DNA of 64,000 bases from Epiperipatus broadwayi (taxonomy: Eukaryota > Onychophora > Udeonychophora > Euonychophora > Peripatidae), in the NCBI GenBank assembly GCA_028023455.1, contig JAQFVV010012424.1, positions 1,532,001-1,596,000 on the forward strand. The letters are read 5' to 3'. The notes under the pieces are model-generated. The model made no database searches, was not told the origin of the DNA, and was given only the letters and a program-made list of their open reading frames with translations. How positions within the stretch are numbered: the stretch's first letter is position 1; the number at the start of each line of letters is the position of its first letter. The translations under genes were made by a program, and so were the position numbers. Below are positions 11,231 through 23,097 of this stretch, piece after piece.

Positions 11231-13260
11231 ATGTGATGGCAAAATTGAATTTCTGAACCTGTTTGAATTTTCATTCTTATCCAAAAAATATTTTTGTCCA
11301 CTTTTTCTTCAATTTATTATTTGTAAATATTTTCTTGAATTCAAACTCAGACTTTAGCATTATAAATATTTTTTTTCCTTTTTAACTTTTTGTGTATCTT
11401 TTTCTGGCACAGGTATGGAAAACTTACTTCATAATTATCTACCCATAAGTATCTCTGCAGATGATTTTTCCATAAGTGTGGTTGGGAAATGTAAGTATAG
11501 CATTGCAAAGTTTATTGCTTCTTGCATATTTTGACAATTTGTTTTAAGTTGGTTTTAACTGTTGGACTGCTCCTTCAGTAATTCCATTTGATTTAGAATA
11601 ATACAGTGGTGTGTATATATAATTTATTACCCCCCACCCCATATAAATTAAAAAGACTTTAAATTTGGGTAATATAAATCCTTTGCCATTATCTGACACT
11701 AGAGTTTCCAATGATCCATGTTATGTAAAAATTTCCTTTAAGATTTGAATTTCAGTTGAACACTATAGCATTTTTGACCAGTCTGTATTCTATTTTGAAT
11801 CATTTAGTAACATTATAAAAATGTAATCCTCAAATGGATCTACATCTTATATATGCCTTTTGCTCCAAGATTTATCAGTTTTTGGTCAAGGATATTTTTT
11901 TGGAAGCACTGTGAGCTGACATAATTTTCATTTTTTAATGCATGTTTCAATCTTTGCACACATGACAAAACACCACCCATAGCTGCATGTGAGAGCTATA
12001 CATAGATAACAATAAAGAAGCATTACTAAAACTTTGGGACATCCTTGGTGAGAAACCAGCAGTTTATCCCCGACTATTATATGGCCTTTATTAGTTAATA
12101 TTGAGTTTGTAATTTCCACAAAGACTTATAGAGATTTTGAAGCTTGTTTACTGTGATATTGATTCTTAATTCAATTTGTGATTGGGAATCCATTGGGAAT
12201 GCATAGTGGCTTTAGTCCAAAGTGCAGTAGTTTTACTACTGATCAATTCTAGTTATGATCCACATAATTTACAGATACACTGATATCAGCTTTTCTAGTT
12301 ATATCCAGTACACAAGACAATATATTGACTTGCTTTGTTTAATTACCGATTTTAAATTGAAGCTGGTAATTATAGACTATAAAAAAATATATTTGTGAAC
12401 CATTCCGGTGCTTGGTGTTTTTATTTTGAAAAAATTCCTAATAAAAGAAATGATGATTGATAATTTTTTAAAAGGTTTACCATATAAATATTAACAGTAT
12501 TTTTTGGCTGCTGTTTTATGATTATTTGTGCTCTTTTCCCCAAATGGTCGTAATTTCTTCAGCTTTTGTCATTGTTCAGGATATGAAAGCTATTCTGCAT
12601 TCTCTATCTTCCGAGGTATGAAGAAGCAACATCCATATTCTGTAATCTGATGCAGCTATCATTAAGGTTACATCTAAGCTATTAACCAAATGGTATAGCA
12701 ATTTTTTAGACATTAATACTAATTCTATTAAAAGTGCTCTCTTGCAGTTCTATTCAAATCCAACATTGATTTTCCAAAATTGTATAATGAAGTAACTACA
12801 TGAGTTTTATTTTTCTAAAATTTTCAAAAAAATTGACTAAGTTTAGGAAAGCTGGCAATTCTTTTATATTTTTTGGACTTCTGAGAATTCTCAGTTGCTT
12901 TAACATTTTTTTGCATCTGACTTTATTTATGCTCTCATACCAAAGTGACCCAGTAAGCTAATTTCTTTTGTATTCCAACTGCATTTCCCAGGGTTCAACT
13001 TAGCTCCAAATGTTGAGAGCAGCTCTCACACACTATTTACTTTATTTCACAATGATTCCTCTAAATTTAGTTGTGAGAAGCAGAGGCTCATTCCTTGGCA
13101 TAGAAGCAATATCTAGAAACCCAAGTTCTTGGACAAGTCTCAGTACCCAGTTACATCCCATCTGATAGTTTAATAAAGGAATTTAGAGACTTTTTAAATG
13201 CGCTCTCAGTCAATATTATCTTTTACACCTTAGGACAAAGCTGTAAAATGTAAGTGAAGT
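11230..13260 (-). pseudogene. Ty3/Gypsy pol remnant (reverse transcriptase, RNase H, integrase)
   Basis: The minus strand, in several frames, reads through the C-terminal half of a Gypsy pol. Near 13000, 'LNPGKCSWNTKEISLLGHFG' corresponds to the connection after the reverse-transcriptase palm. Near 12640, 'AASDYRIWMLL' followed by 'AFIS' and 'TKAE' matches the RNase H start. Near 11720, 'KEIFT*HGSLETLVSDNGKGF' matches the integrase core (HG...SDNG). Near 11480, 'SSAEILMGR' is the integrase C-terminal block. Stops and frameshifts are common. The order and strand are consistent, and the integrase text is close in style to the Gypsy at 31-33.5 kb. No LTRs were found. Confidence 0.75.
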
Positions 13261-13765
13261 GTTAAACTGTAAATAAATTACATTTGCACTTTGTATTGTT
13301 CTGCTAATAATATACAAATCAATTATATTAAATGTTTATTTTAAACCTATTTTGCTCTGATGATGTTTTTGTATTGATTTGTAAGTTTCTTCAGATTCTT
13401 ATTTAAAACACAATTGCTATAATTTGAGAATCCGCACTTAGCAGCCAAGAATAAATATTACTAATTAGAAAGTATTAATAATATAATTTATCTACTGCAA
13501 TGGGAAATGCTATCAAATTTTATTATTTTATGCAATATATCTTGGAAGTTCTCTGTTGTATCTTCAACAGTTCCACAACTGTATTTTCTGATAGGTTCCT
13601 TATGCTTTGAAATAATTGTTGTTTTTCTGATCATATAATTTTGACCTCATTTAAAATATAATATTTAATAAATTCTCAATCAGTAAAACATTTTGAAGCT
13701 GAGAAATGCTTTCAATTATGATATATCAATGTTTAACATCAGCAACTTATTTGATCAACACTCAC
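13261..13765. other. Unassigned AT-rich sequence
   Basis: Nothing recognised; may hold decayed upstream pol of the adjacent Gypsy remnant. Confidence 0.25.
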
Positions 13766-13945
13766 ATACACAAAGTCAAAACTCTCCATACAGTAGTGCC
13801 AATCATTGCAAGCCAGAGTAAATCAATGGATGCAGGAAGATTTGTGCATAAATCCCTATCTAGTGCCTATTCATCTAAATTGCCTCTGGGAAAAACAGCT
13901 TGTGTAAGCATAAAGAATGGTGGTCATGTAAAATTCAAATATATC
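13766..13945. mobile_element. Family A fragment, ribozyme deleted
   Basis: Matches the family A arm (caaaactctccatacagtag, gtgcataaatccctatctag) from about 13775, then breaks off where the ribozyme should be and rejoins at cttgtgtaagcataaagaatggtggtcatgt, the inverted family A start. The internal loss looks like a deletion between the two arms. The 82-codon frame here has no relation to a protein. Confidence 0.7.
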
Positions 13946-14099
13946 CATGGTTAAAACTTCAGTTCATTTTTTAAATCATTAAGATTGGCATCATATATAT
14001 TTCCTGAAAATTTATGATAGTTCTTGCAGTTTATTTCATAATGACAGTTTGTGTTATAATGTTTTACCATGCCAATACTTTGACTATATATCAAACATG

Positions 14100-14350
14100 T
14101 TGGAATACTTTTTACTCCCACAAAAAAATGCTTCATGGAACAATCACATTTGAATATGTTTTGACAAATTGCAAGCAACCATTTTAAAATAAACTTGCAA
14201 ATACATTTATCCTTTCATATGATTGGCTTCAATATATGAAAGAGTAAACATATTTACATGTTTATTTTAAAATGGTTATTTAGAATCTGTTTTCAATTTG
14301 TCATAGTAACAAATGTGATTGTTCCATGAAGTATTTATATTCCTAAATGT
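14100..14350. repeat. Foldback element with about 100-bp arms
   Basis: The left arm (about 14112-14205) includes cttcatggaacaatcacattt and ccattttaaaataaac; the right arm (about 14255-14345) has their reverse complements, gtttattttaaaatgg and aaatgtgattgttccatgaag. Tip sequences near 14215-14245 (cctttcatat ... atatgaaag) also pair. No transposase-like coding or ribozyme core is seen, so it is a MITE-like foldback of unknown family. Confidence 0.7.
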
Positions 14351-14728
14351 TACATATTTGATCAAAGTAAAAATGATTTACTTATAATTAAAATTATTAG
14401 TATTCCACAAAGATAGACACATTTTTTCATTTTTTTGAAACGTTCAGTTTTCTTGATCTATTTTTCTTTTTTTAATTTTAAAATTCAAATATTAATTATT
14501 ATGGGCAAAAAAATGCTATTAAGGTAACTTTTTATTAACACATTATCATATTACAATGGCAACCTATATCTTATTGATGTGACAAGTAATTTCAGTTCAG
14601 GGTAGGCAACCCTTGATGATAGAAAAGTGATACAAAGAATTAAAGTAATAAATTTTGCTTTTGTTTAAAGCTAATATAAAATATTTAGAAGTTTAAATTT
14701 TTTTTGTTTTAATTCTGAGAAGAGAGGG

Positions 14729-14861
14729 TATAGAAACATTGTCAAGCATTGGTGGTCAAGAGGTCATCAATAGCTGCTTTACAATCAATTGTCCCAGGTT
14801 AGCCGGTTTCGCTTTCCAGCTTATACTATGACACATGAGAAAAAAAAGATATAGAAACCTT
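14729..14861 (+). mobile_element. tRNA-derived SINE, copy 2
   Basis: Body 14741-14849 lies between tatagaaacatt (14729-14740) and tatagaaacctt (14850-14861), a 12-bp target duplication with one difference. It matches copy 3 with more substitutions (TGGTCAAGAGG for box A, GGTTTCGCTTTCC for box B) and ends in ATGAGAAAAAAAAG. It is the most diverged of the three copies. Confidence 0.8.
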
Positions 14862-15339
14862 GATTTTTTTTAAAAAAATCATCAAGATCATAAGCCTTTG
14901 TGAACCATATCCAACGAATAGGCTATCAATTTGAAATCCTTGAATTAAAGAATGTGGAATATTATTTTGAGAAAGAATAGAAGCAGATATGTACAAATAT
15001 GTTTAACTTCAATAAGGAATAGAAATAGACATGTATGAATAAGATTAACTTGGGCAAAAATTTGAAATGCTACAATTAATATAATGAAAAGAAAATGTTA
15101 CAACATTTAATGACAAAACTAGTTAAAATTATGAAAAGAAAGATTTATTAATGCCAAGTACTTTCGATACAACCAGATATCATAATCATAGCAGAGTGAA
15201 GAAGATAGGGAATTATATTCCATAAATAATTCGAATTTAAATATTAAAGGGATTTGAATAAATATATGCAGGGGGTATTTGCATGAGGGCTACAAATGCC
15301 ATTTTCTAAAAAAAAGGGTGCTAGACTCCTTTTTATTAA
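14862..15339. other. Unassigned AT-rich sequence
   Basis: No motif recognised; includes a T-rich run near 15380 just beyond its end. Confidence 0.25.
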
Positions 15340-15800
15340 TGGTGTTAGTATCCTTGGTGATTGATAAAGCCTCTTTAACTTTTTTTTTTTCTAGCATCAT
15401 ACTTTGAAGATGCAATATTGGCCACGGAAAGATCAAAACTATAGCCAGAAGTTAGCTCATGGTTGAGGAAAAGAGAGCAGTCAGAATTTTTCCTAACATT
15501 TTTGTACATATAGGTGTGTTAAGCAAATCTGGTAGCCAAGTTGGCACAAGTTTCTCTATAGTATTATGGTTTTAAACGGATAGGGTCAGAGAATTTGATC
15601 ATATAAATGATTTTATGTGAAGCCTCTTTGGGAAACTTATCCTTAGCATTATTTAAAAGTTTGTTAAGCAATGGGGATAAATGGAAAGGAATATTATATT
15701 TATCAAATAGATGTTTTTTAACTTATTCACGATCTTCGAAATGTAGGGTATGAACAATTTATAGGATCCATCCAAAAAAATAATGAAAGAATATAAAAAT
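15340..15800 (-). pseudogene. Unidentified decayed coding sequence
   Basis: One minus-strand frame reads 'LSPLLNKLLNNAKDKFPKEA' then 'SHKIIYMIKFSDPIRLKP', a stop, and 'YYRETCANLATRFA', which looks like protein rather than noise. Other frames continue it after shifts. I cannot name the family. Its position among retroelements suggests a transposon gene. Confidence 0.35.
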
Positions 15801-17285
15801 TAAATAAATGTTTTTTAATAAATATGGGATACATTTATCTTGACCAGATAAAAGATAAAGCATTAGGAAATTTGATTTATAAAATTTTTCACATTTCAGG
15901 AAACATATAAAAGGGAATAGGGCTTTAAAATACAGCAATTCCAAAAAGAGGGCTAATAATAAAGTTCATACAAAAGATAAATAATGGGTATCATTCATTT
16001 ACTTATGCCTGAAGGCAAATGATAACATCTAAATCGGTATTTTTGACCAACAAAAGGAGATTTCTTCTTCTATTTAATAGATGTTACAAGAATAGAGTTA
16101 ACTGTATTTCAAATATTTCCAATACTAATATAATTTTGGTATTGCTTTATTTTCCAAGATATATGAATTATAGAAATTGTACTAAAGATAAACAGAAAGT
16201 TCATTATTTATTTATTAAGAATATAAACATTGACTCTGCATAATAGTTAAAACAGATAGGAAGTTATATAGATGAAAATTTATAAATGGATAAGTATATA
16301 GATAAACAAATAGAGATAAATTGATAGAAAGATGGATAGATAGATAGGTTAGTAGGCCAGTCAGTCAATTGATGAAATGATTGATGAATCAGTATTAAAG
16401 GTAAATAAGTGTAAAACCTAGCATAGGTATACTATATTCAAATACATTTATAAATATTTAACTAAAAAAGTGTGACTAAACGGGGGGGGGGGAAGTTAAA
16501 TATAATGGAAAGTATTATTTTTCAACTCTTAACACCCAAATAGGCAAATAAGTACCAAAATCTCAATATTTGATATTGATATGACATTATTATTCTCTTA
16601 TAACATTATAGTATATATCTATGGTTTCATATTTATAATAGTTCTAAGTATTTAAGGATTCTTATAGGCAAATATCATAACATCTGTTTATGAAATATGA
16701 ATTTTTTTTTTGTTCAAAATGAAAAATTACAATCAAACAACTGATTTTGACTATTATTAATGGTTTATTACTGACATTCATATAAAAACTTGTTATTGGT
16801 ATCTACTATTCAAAAATCATTATAAGGGAATTTTTTAACTTGGTCTGAGCAATTGAGATAAAGCTATTATTGTTTTTCATTTTAACAGAACATTAACTGA
16901 TTTTTAAAACAAGTACTTAAGACATTTATTAATTAATAACATTTTATATGACTATATTCTATATATAAACTCTGGCATAGAACATTTATGAAATAAAGAT
17001 TTATAGATCAATAATTCTCTGCTAGAGTCAATTAATCTTTCCCACAAAAATAAATAAATTTGCTTCAGTCTAAGCAAGAATGGTAACGAAATACTTTTTG
17101 TAAGAAGGCTAATATTATGTAGAATAAAATCTACCACAGGTAAAATATTGACCTGAATGCTTTTGATATAATCATTGAACTTTTTGCTATCCAAAATAAT
17201 AAGAGAAATAACAACAGCATATAATTTCTTTTTACGATGTTTTAAAGATCTTTGAAAATTGAAACTATGTGAGTCAATTATTTTT
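15801..17285. other. Unassigned AT-rich sequence
   Basis: Contains GATA-rich repeats at about 16260-16360 and a G10 tract near 16481. The frames at 16019-16243 and 16952-17194 match nothing known. Confidence 0.3.
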
Positions 17286-17289
17286 AAAA

Positions 17290-17470
17290 GTCAACATTTA
17301 GTTTTGTGTCACCTGATCATACCTAATGTAAACACTAAAAGATGTGGTATCAAATCGCATGACTTATTACATATTAAAGATCATTTATCTTTTTCACGTG
17401 TAGATAGCTAAAGGAAGCTTGAAAATTTGTATTCAAATCCTTTATATTACATTTAAACTCCAGGTATATG
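17290..17470. mobile_element. Family C fragment, strongly decayed
   Basis: The order atttatctttttcacgtgta, gatagctaaaggaagcttgaa, tattcaaatccttta matches the outer part of family C right arms at 8.3 and 48.0 kb. The ribozyme is not recognisable. Only one arm seems present. Confidence 0.5.
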
Positions 17471-18640
17471 AGTTATGTTTGTATTTCAAAAATAGTATAA
17501 ACTAATTGGTAGTATCCCATAATTCTACTATTAAGAGACTACCAAGTTGCTTTAGACTCACCAGGGAAATTCACAAGACATTTGTTTAGCAGTTTTAGGA
17601 TTTTCTATATACATTGAACTCCTGTTAAAAAGATAAGATACATAGAATAGATAACTTACATCACAAACCAGGAATGCAAAACATTTATAAATTGCATATG
17701 GTGATAGGGTACTGATCTTTGTTCAAGATTTAACTGAATTACAATATTTCATAAACCTACCATGAAATCAAATGTCCATTTGTATAAAAAGAGCCAAATG
17801 GCATCTAGAAGCTAAATGAAAAATTACATCAATGATTTTATAATATCCAAAAATTAGAGATATATTGAAATATATCAAGATAAAATTGTCATAGTTTTCT
17901 AAATAAAATAGCAACAGAAAAATAAACAATGGGGGACATCACTGAATTATTTATGAGAATATTGGAATGTTATTAGTAGGAGTACCAAGTTCGTGTATGA
18001 TTTGGTATAATATTTTTCAAGATTGTTACAGTCAGAAAATATCCAATGCCAAAAATATGATCAACTTAAATTCCAATGAACCATAAATTAATATCTGTGA
18101 TGCAGAAACTAGTAAAATCAATCGTTGTGTAAAATGTACAAAAACTAAAATATTTATATTAAAGGTATGAAATCATTCTTTTGCAACAAATACACTAATC
18201 AGGATAATAAAGTCAAGAAATTAAGAGACAAATGAATTAGTTATATCACTGAATGATTTGCAAAGTAATTTGAATTGAAAACATTATATCAAATAGAAAT
18301 ATCAAAGACATGAAGTACAATCAGTCATTACATCCAATACTGAATTAGCATTGCATAAGACATTAAATCATCTACAAAATATGAATCAACTTCACTTACA
18401 ACTTATATTTAATCATATAACAAAACTGAAAAATGCTTTGGAGACAAGGCATATTGATTTAAAATGCAATTCCACACAGTGCATCTCAATGAAAAGATGA
18501 CTGGTTCTCTCTGCTAGATGACTGCATCACCATCTCTAAATCAATTATGTGTTACATACCTTAATTATTTGCCATAAAAATGTTAAGGTGCTAGCATGTC
18601 TGAATTAAGAGTTATAACAGGAAATATTATAGTATGTTTC
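17471..18640. other. Unassigned AT-rich sequence
   Basis: Nothing recognised before the mariner-like fragment that follows. Confidence 0.25.
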
Positions 18641-18870
18641 ATATCATAACTGATGATGTATCTACATGCCAATATTACATTTTGTTTTAAATTCACGAAT
18701 ACTGCTACTGAAACATTTGAACTGATTCAAATTGTGTATGGCAGTAAAATCCGAGTTGCAAAAATATTTCCAAGAAGTTTGGAAGATTTTATGATGAAAG
18801 AGAGATCATTGAACATAATTCATGTGAAGATACAAAACATAATGTCCACTTCATGTCATAAAATTTAGCA
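18641..18870 (+). pseudogene. Mariner-type transposase, N-terminal HTH fragment
   Basis: The plus-strand frame from about 18656 reads 'FCFKFTNTATETFELIQIVY' and then 'RVAKIFPRSLEDF'. This resembles the first helix-turn-helix of mariner/Mos1-type transposases and SETMAR-like proteins, where FCFKLGKTATETFEMI-type text is followed by a variable segment, a FxRFKDGR-like block and an acidic 'DDERSGRP' linker. The segment here ('MMKERSLNI') is a decayed version of that linker. The catalytic domain is absent and no terminal inverted repeats were found. Confidence 0.5.
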
Positions 18871-19080
18871 TCTTAAAAGTTTTGTGATGATTGGCTAAAC
18901 TATGCCATTACATAATACATTTATTGATCCAGAGATGGTACTGCAGACAGCTTGGACAGAAAACCAATAATCTTTTCACTGGTACACACTGTGTATATAT
19001 GACATATCATAGAAATGAGAATATTATGTTTAACATAATATTATAAACATTTTAAAGAATCATATGATAAAATTTCAAAT

Positions 19081-19599
19081 AAATCCAATGTTTATAAAAC
19101 CACCAAAATATCACATGATAACCAATTCCTATACTTACACAAGCTGTTATTAGCAGTAGCAAACTCTCCATACAGTAGTGCCACTCAGTGCAAGCCTTAG
19201 GAATCAATGGATGCAGGAAAGTTTGTGCATAAAATCCCTATCAAGTGTCTTACTCATATAATATCAGACTAATTTCTAGCTTATGACTTTTATCAATGAG
19301 AAGCTCTGGATCTGAGAGCTTGGATTGAAAACATTAAGATGTTTTCATCTTAAGCTCCTAGTTAGTAAACAGGTAAAGGATGGCATCTGGAGGATTGTAT
19401 TAGATCCTTAGGTCTAGGTGCAGTGTTCTCAGATCCCAAGATTATCATTAATGAAAATGACAAGCTAGAAACTAGTCTGGAGATATTGGATATATAGGCA
19501 CTAGATGGGGATTTTATGCACAAACCTTCCTACATCTATTGATTACTAAAGCTTATACTGGGCAGCATTATTGTATGGAGAGTTTGCAAATCCAATGTT
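19081..19599. mobile_element. Family A hammerhead retroelement with 12-bp target duplication
   Basis: Flanked by aaatccaatgtt at 19081-19092 and 19588-19599. The body begins accaccaaaatatcacatga and ends tatggagagtttgc. It has the two inverted arms (about 19155-19320 and 19410-19580) with tagatccttaggtctaggtg in between. Both ribozyme regions are damaged: about 19255-19315 (-) reads TTGATAA for CTGATGA, and about 19437-19490 (+) reads TTAATGA. The arms use caagctgttattagcagtag, a subtype shared with the 52.7-kb copy. Confidence 0.85.
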
Positions 19600-20930
19600 A
19601 TTCTAAATCATTAGTAAATCTTTCAATCATTTAATTCACATTTTGAAAGAATTCTGGTTCTGGTATTATATATTGTGCGTTTGTAAACTGCTCTTTTATG
19701 TTTTAAAAAGTATAATAAAGACTACCAGTAATAGATTGTTCAAACAATTTTAAAATGGCTTCCTACATTTATTAACTATGACCAGGAGAAAAAAAGTTTT
19801 GCCCTGATCTTGTTGATACCAATACCAAATGTGTACATAAAATTCGCATTAAATATTACAAAACACAAAAAATAACAAAAACTATAATATTAGTTATACT
19901 TAAATACTGTAAAAAAAGTGAAAGGATATAATACCATATTTAGATTAATATTTTAAATAAAACTATCCCTTAATATCACCCCCTATATTTTCTTGAATGT
20001 AAATCTGAATGTTTTTATTACCATGTGTATATAATCTTTCTTTACCCTTAAAGTTAATTATTTCTTTGACCATTGCTTTTAACCTAGAATTCAGACGTAG
20101 ATGACAGTTATTTACAATCTAATAAAAATAGGAGACAACTTAGTGTAAACAAGTTAAATAGTTAAATTCACTCTACCAACTTATCCAAGCCGCGCAGGGT
20201 AGTTTTGCTGACAACAACATGGGCAAAAAAGAACCGTGCTTTGTCACATTAAGAAAAAAGAAATGTAGAAGCAATAAAACTTGGGGTACATTTTTTGAAC
20301 ATCCAGAGAAAGAAATGTTAAAAATAAAGTCTTACTCTAAACTCTTTACATAATATAGATTATAGGTATTTATTTCCTTTTTTTTTTCAGATTGGATAGA
20401 AAGAAAATAAAACATATTCATTTATTGAACAAAGACAAGTATGTTCACATTTTAAACAATTATTTAAAAGTTTAAATTAAAAAAGGCTGTTAAAGTGTTA
20501 TTTTTATAATTGTTTATTTTTTTTTATTGTCAAAATGTAAATTTTTAATGAAAATAATATTAAATATTTATTATAATAATCGAAAAAAATTGCAAAAGTT
20601 AATAAATTATTCAACTTGTAATAAATTATTACGAGAATAGCTATTTGATTACTACAGTTTTCTTAGAGTTTAAGTGTTTTTTGATGTTTATATATATGGT
20701 AATTATATTATTTTTTAAAAATATTATTCTAATAAATAATTTTAAAAAATTTCAATGAAGCACATTTTTTAAATATAGGAGTGTAAATGATATACCAGTA
20801 ATGAGACTTCTTGACTTCAAAGAAGCGCTTGTCATTAAAAACTGAATCAAGTGATTAGTATTATGACAATTTATGTCATGAGTTAGTACATAATGCAATT
20901 GTCTCTAAAAACATAACACTAGATTAACTT
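19600..20930. other. Unassigned AT-rich sequence
   Basis: One denser segment near 20165-20240 (aagccgcgcagggtag) stands out in base composition but gives no recognisable protein or RNA. Short hairpin atgacaatttatgtcat near 20863. Confidence 0.3.
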
Positions 20931-21740
20931 TAAATTAAACATAGCTCATTGTAAATGTAAACAAAGGGAGTAAATCACCCTATCCCAGGTTATGAATAAA
21001 AAGCACTCTTGATATTCATCATATAGAGCAGGGTCCCAACCCTATGCCCGCGGGCACCATGGCACCCACAGACCATTTTATGTGTGCCCACAGCTCTCCG
21101 AACACGATAAAAAATTATTTATCTGATACAAATAAATTTAATTTTTAAAATTGCTTATAAATTATTGTATTATATTGTAATCAAATTTTAGGATATATTA
21201 TACATTTACAGTGTAAAAATATAAACATTAATTATATGTTAAAATTTTATTTTTGAAATAAATATTTTTTTGTACATTATGTGTATTATTAACAATATCC
21301 AACTATAAATTTACATTAAAAAAATAAATGGTGCTCACCACCTGGTTGAAAAAATAAATAGTGCCCGCCACCTGGACGGTATTATAGAATGTGCTCTTAA
21401 GTGCAAAAAGGTTGGGGACCCCTGATATAGAGTGTTTTTAATTCATAGCCTGGGGAAGAGGGATTTATTCACTTTGTTTACATAACCCTAGGTTGTAATG
21501 AGCATGCTAATAGCTCTAAAGAAGCTTTTACAATAAATGCCACAAGAGAAAGCATTTAAAAACTCTATCTAAAACTATCTCTATCCCCAAAGCAGTTTTG
21601 AGCTAATGGATTTCCTTGGTGAGGTGCTAGGATATTCAAACACTAGATCTAAAATACAAACTACTTAACTCTTAGTAGAAAGAATCTGAAATTTTCAGAC
21701 ATCTATATGCCATGAGATGTATGATTTAGTTTTCCTTACT
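20930..21740. mobile_element. Family B-related foldback, split by a hAT element
   Basis: Left arm (about 20945-21020, gtaaacaaagggagtaaatc) and right arm (about 21433-21485, gatttattcactttgtttac) are inverted copies that meet at the hAT insertion. The right side continues with gagcatgctaatagctct and, near 21600-21660, with a minus-strand hammerhead region too mutated to work (CCAAGGA for CTGAGGA), then ctgaaattttcagacat. These blocks match family B at 40.5-41.3 kb. Confidence 0.65.
21021..21432. mobile_element. Non-autonomous hAT transposon with 8-bp target duplication
   Basis: Element 21029-21424 (396 bp) is flanked by perfect atatagag copies at 21021-21028 and 21425-21432, the 8-bp duplication typical of hAT transposases. 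Its ends are CAGGGTCCCAACC and GGTTGGGGACCCCTG, inverted repeats of about 15 bp with small gaps. They resemble the CAGGGGTCCCCAACC ends known from Charlie-type hAT families. GC-rich ends (gcccgcgggcaccatggcaccc) surround an AT-rich core. No transposase is encoded. It landed in the tip of a pre-existing foldback. Confidence 0.85.
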
Positions 21741-22043
21741 ATTATAAGTCTAGATTTTAATTTATAATGTTAAGGTCTGAGTTTGTCAATTAAATGAAAA
21801 ACCTATACTTGGTCTATTCCTGGTGCCTAATCATTAACTGATTCCATGAGATAGTATTGATATGAAAATATATCATTTTTGACTGTTAACAAAATTGTTA
21901 TAGTACTTAGTGTTCAATATTTTTTAGAGGATCTATTTTTATATGAATGTTAAATTTCTATGTTGGAAACTGATGGAGTAATCAGATAATCTGACTAGTA
22001 TGAGGTAAATATTTAAATAATATTAAATTAAACATCACATAAA

Positions 22044-22107
<64 letters not shown>

Positions 22108-22140
22108 TAAATAAATAAATAAATAAATAAAAAGCATATG
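21741..22140. repeat. AT-rich spacer with AAC/AAT/AAAT microsatellite
   Basis: (AAC)n, then (AAT)n, then (AAAT)n run without a break from about 22048 to 22131. The rest of the interval shows nothing recognisable. Confidence 0.85.
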
Positions 22141-22144
22141 TAAA

Positions 22145-22872
22145 TACTTTAATCAGGCTTTAACCTGTATTCAATATGCTTTAAAATTCGCATGATCACA
22201 ATTTCTTATGCTTGCTTATAACTGTTATTAAAACAGGCAAACCTCACTATACATATTGCCCACATATCTAGCTAGAGTAATAAATGGATGCCAGAAGCCT
22301 TGTGCACCTGAGAGCACTGCACCTAGATCTTAGGATCTAATGCAACCGTTCAGCAGCCACCTTTTATCTCTACTTAACTACAAAACTATGAGTTTTAAAC
22401 TAAAAACACTTTAATATTTTCAATCCAAGCTCATTAGTTTAGAACTAAAAACACCAAAATGTATGGATACTGAACTGAGTTCAGACCTATATGACTATAT
22501 AAGCTAATGAGCTTGAATTTCTGGCATCCATTGTTTACTCAAGCTTGCTGTGTGTGGCAATATGTATTAGTGAGTTTTGCCACTTTAAAATTCATAATAA
22601 TCAAGCATATTTTGCGGATACAGGGACCTTCCAAACCACAACACAAGATAGTGACTTTTATAAAGATAAAAGTGGCCATCTTATCTTTAACCTAATTTTC
22701 CACAATTGAATCTGAAGCATCTTGATTTGGAAGTGTGAAGTCCACTATTTCCTTATCTTTATAAAAGTCACTATTTTGAGTCATGGTTTGGAAGGTCCCT
22801 CTATCAGCAAAATATGCTTGATTATTATAAATTTAAAGTGCATTGAATACAGGTTAAAGCCTGATTAAAATT
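22145..22872. repeat. Foldback element hosting a family A insertion
   Basis: Outer arms pair: aatcaggctttaacctgtattcaat (about 22151-22175) with its complement near 22842-22866, and after the insertion ataatcaagcatattttgc, gggaccttccaaacca and gacttttataaagataa pair with reverse copies up to about 22740-22830. The centre is near 22710. The left arm is interrupted by the element at 22190-22582. No coding or ribozyme motif is seen in the foldback itself. Confidence 0.8.
22179..22593. mobile_element. Family A retroelement inserted in a foldback arm
   Basis: Body 22190-22582 between ctttaaaattc copies at 22179-22189 and 22583-22593 (11 bp). The start GCATGATCACAATTTCTTATGCTTGC, split as GCATGATCAC plus TTCTTATGC, is typical; the end is tgagttttgcca. 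Both hammerheads are deleted: after ccagaagccttgtgcac the sequence jumps to ctgagagcactgcacc, and the right arm lacks the equivalent block. Confidence 0.85.
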
Positions 22873-22943
22873 AAAATAATAATATAAAGTTATAAATATT
22901 AATTCTTATTAAGCACAATGTCAGCATGTAATACTAAATAAGG

Positions 22944-23049
22944 CTATAACCTTAGTACATGTGCCATCAATGCTTAATTTCTTACAAGAGAGACCTCTAC
23001 AAATCTTGTAAGAAATTAAGCACTCAAGGCACATGTACTAAGGTTATAG
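22944..23049. repeat. Near-perfect hairpin, 46-bp arms
   Basis: ctataaccttagtacatgtg and tgcttaatttcttacaaga on the left pair with tcttgtaagaaattaagca and cacatgtactaaggttatag on the right, with a loop of about 14 nt (gagacctctacaaa). The outer end passes directly into a microsatellite. No core of the ribozyme families is present. Confidence 0.85.
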
Positions 23050-23062
23050 CAGCAGCAGCAGC

Positions 23063-23097
<35 letters not shown>

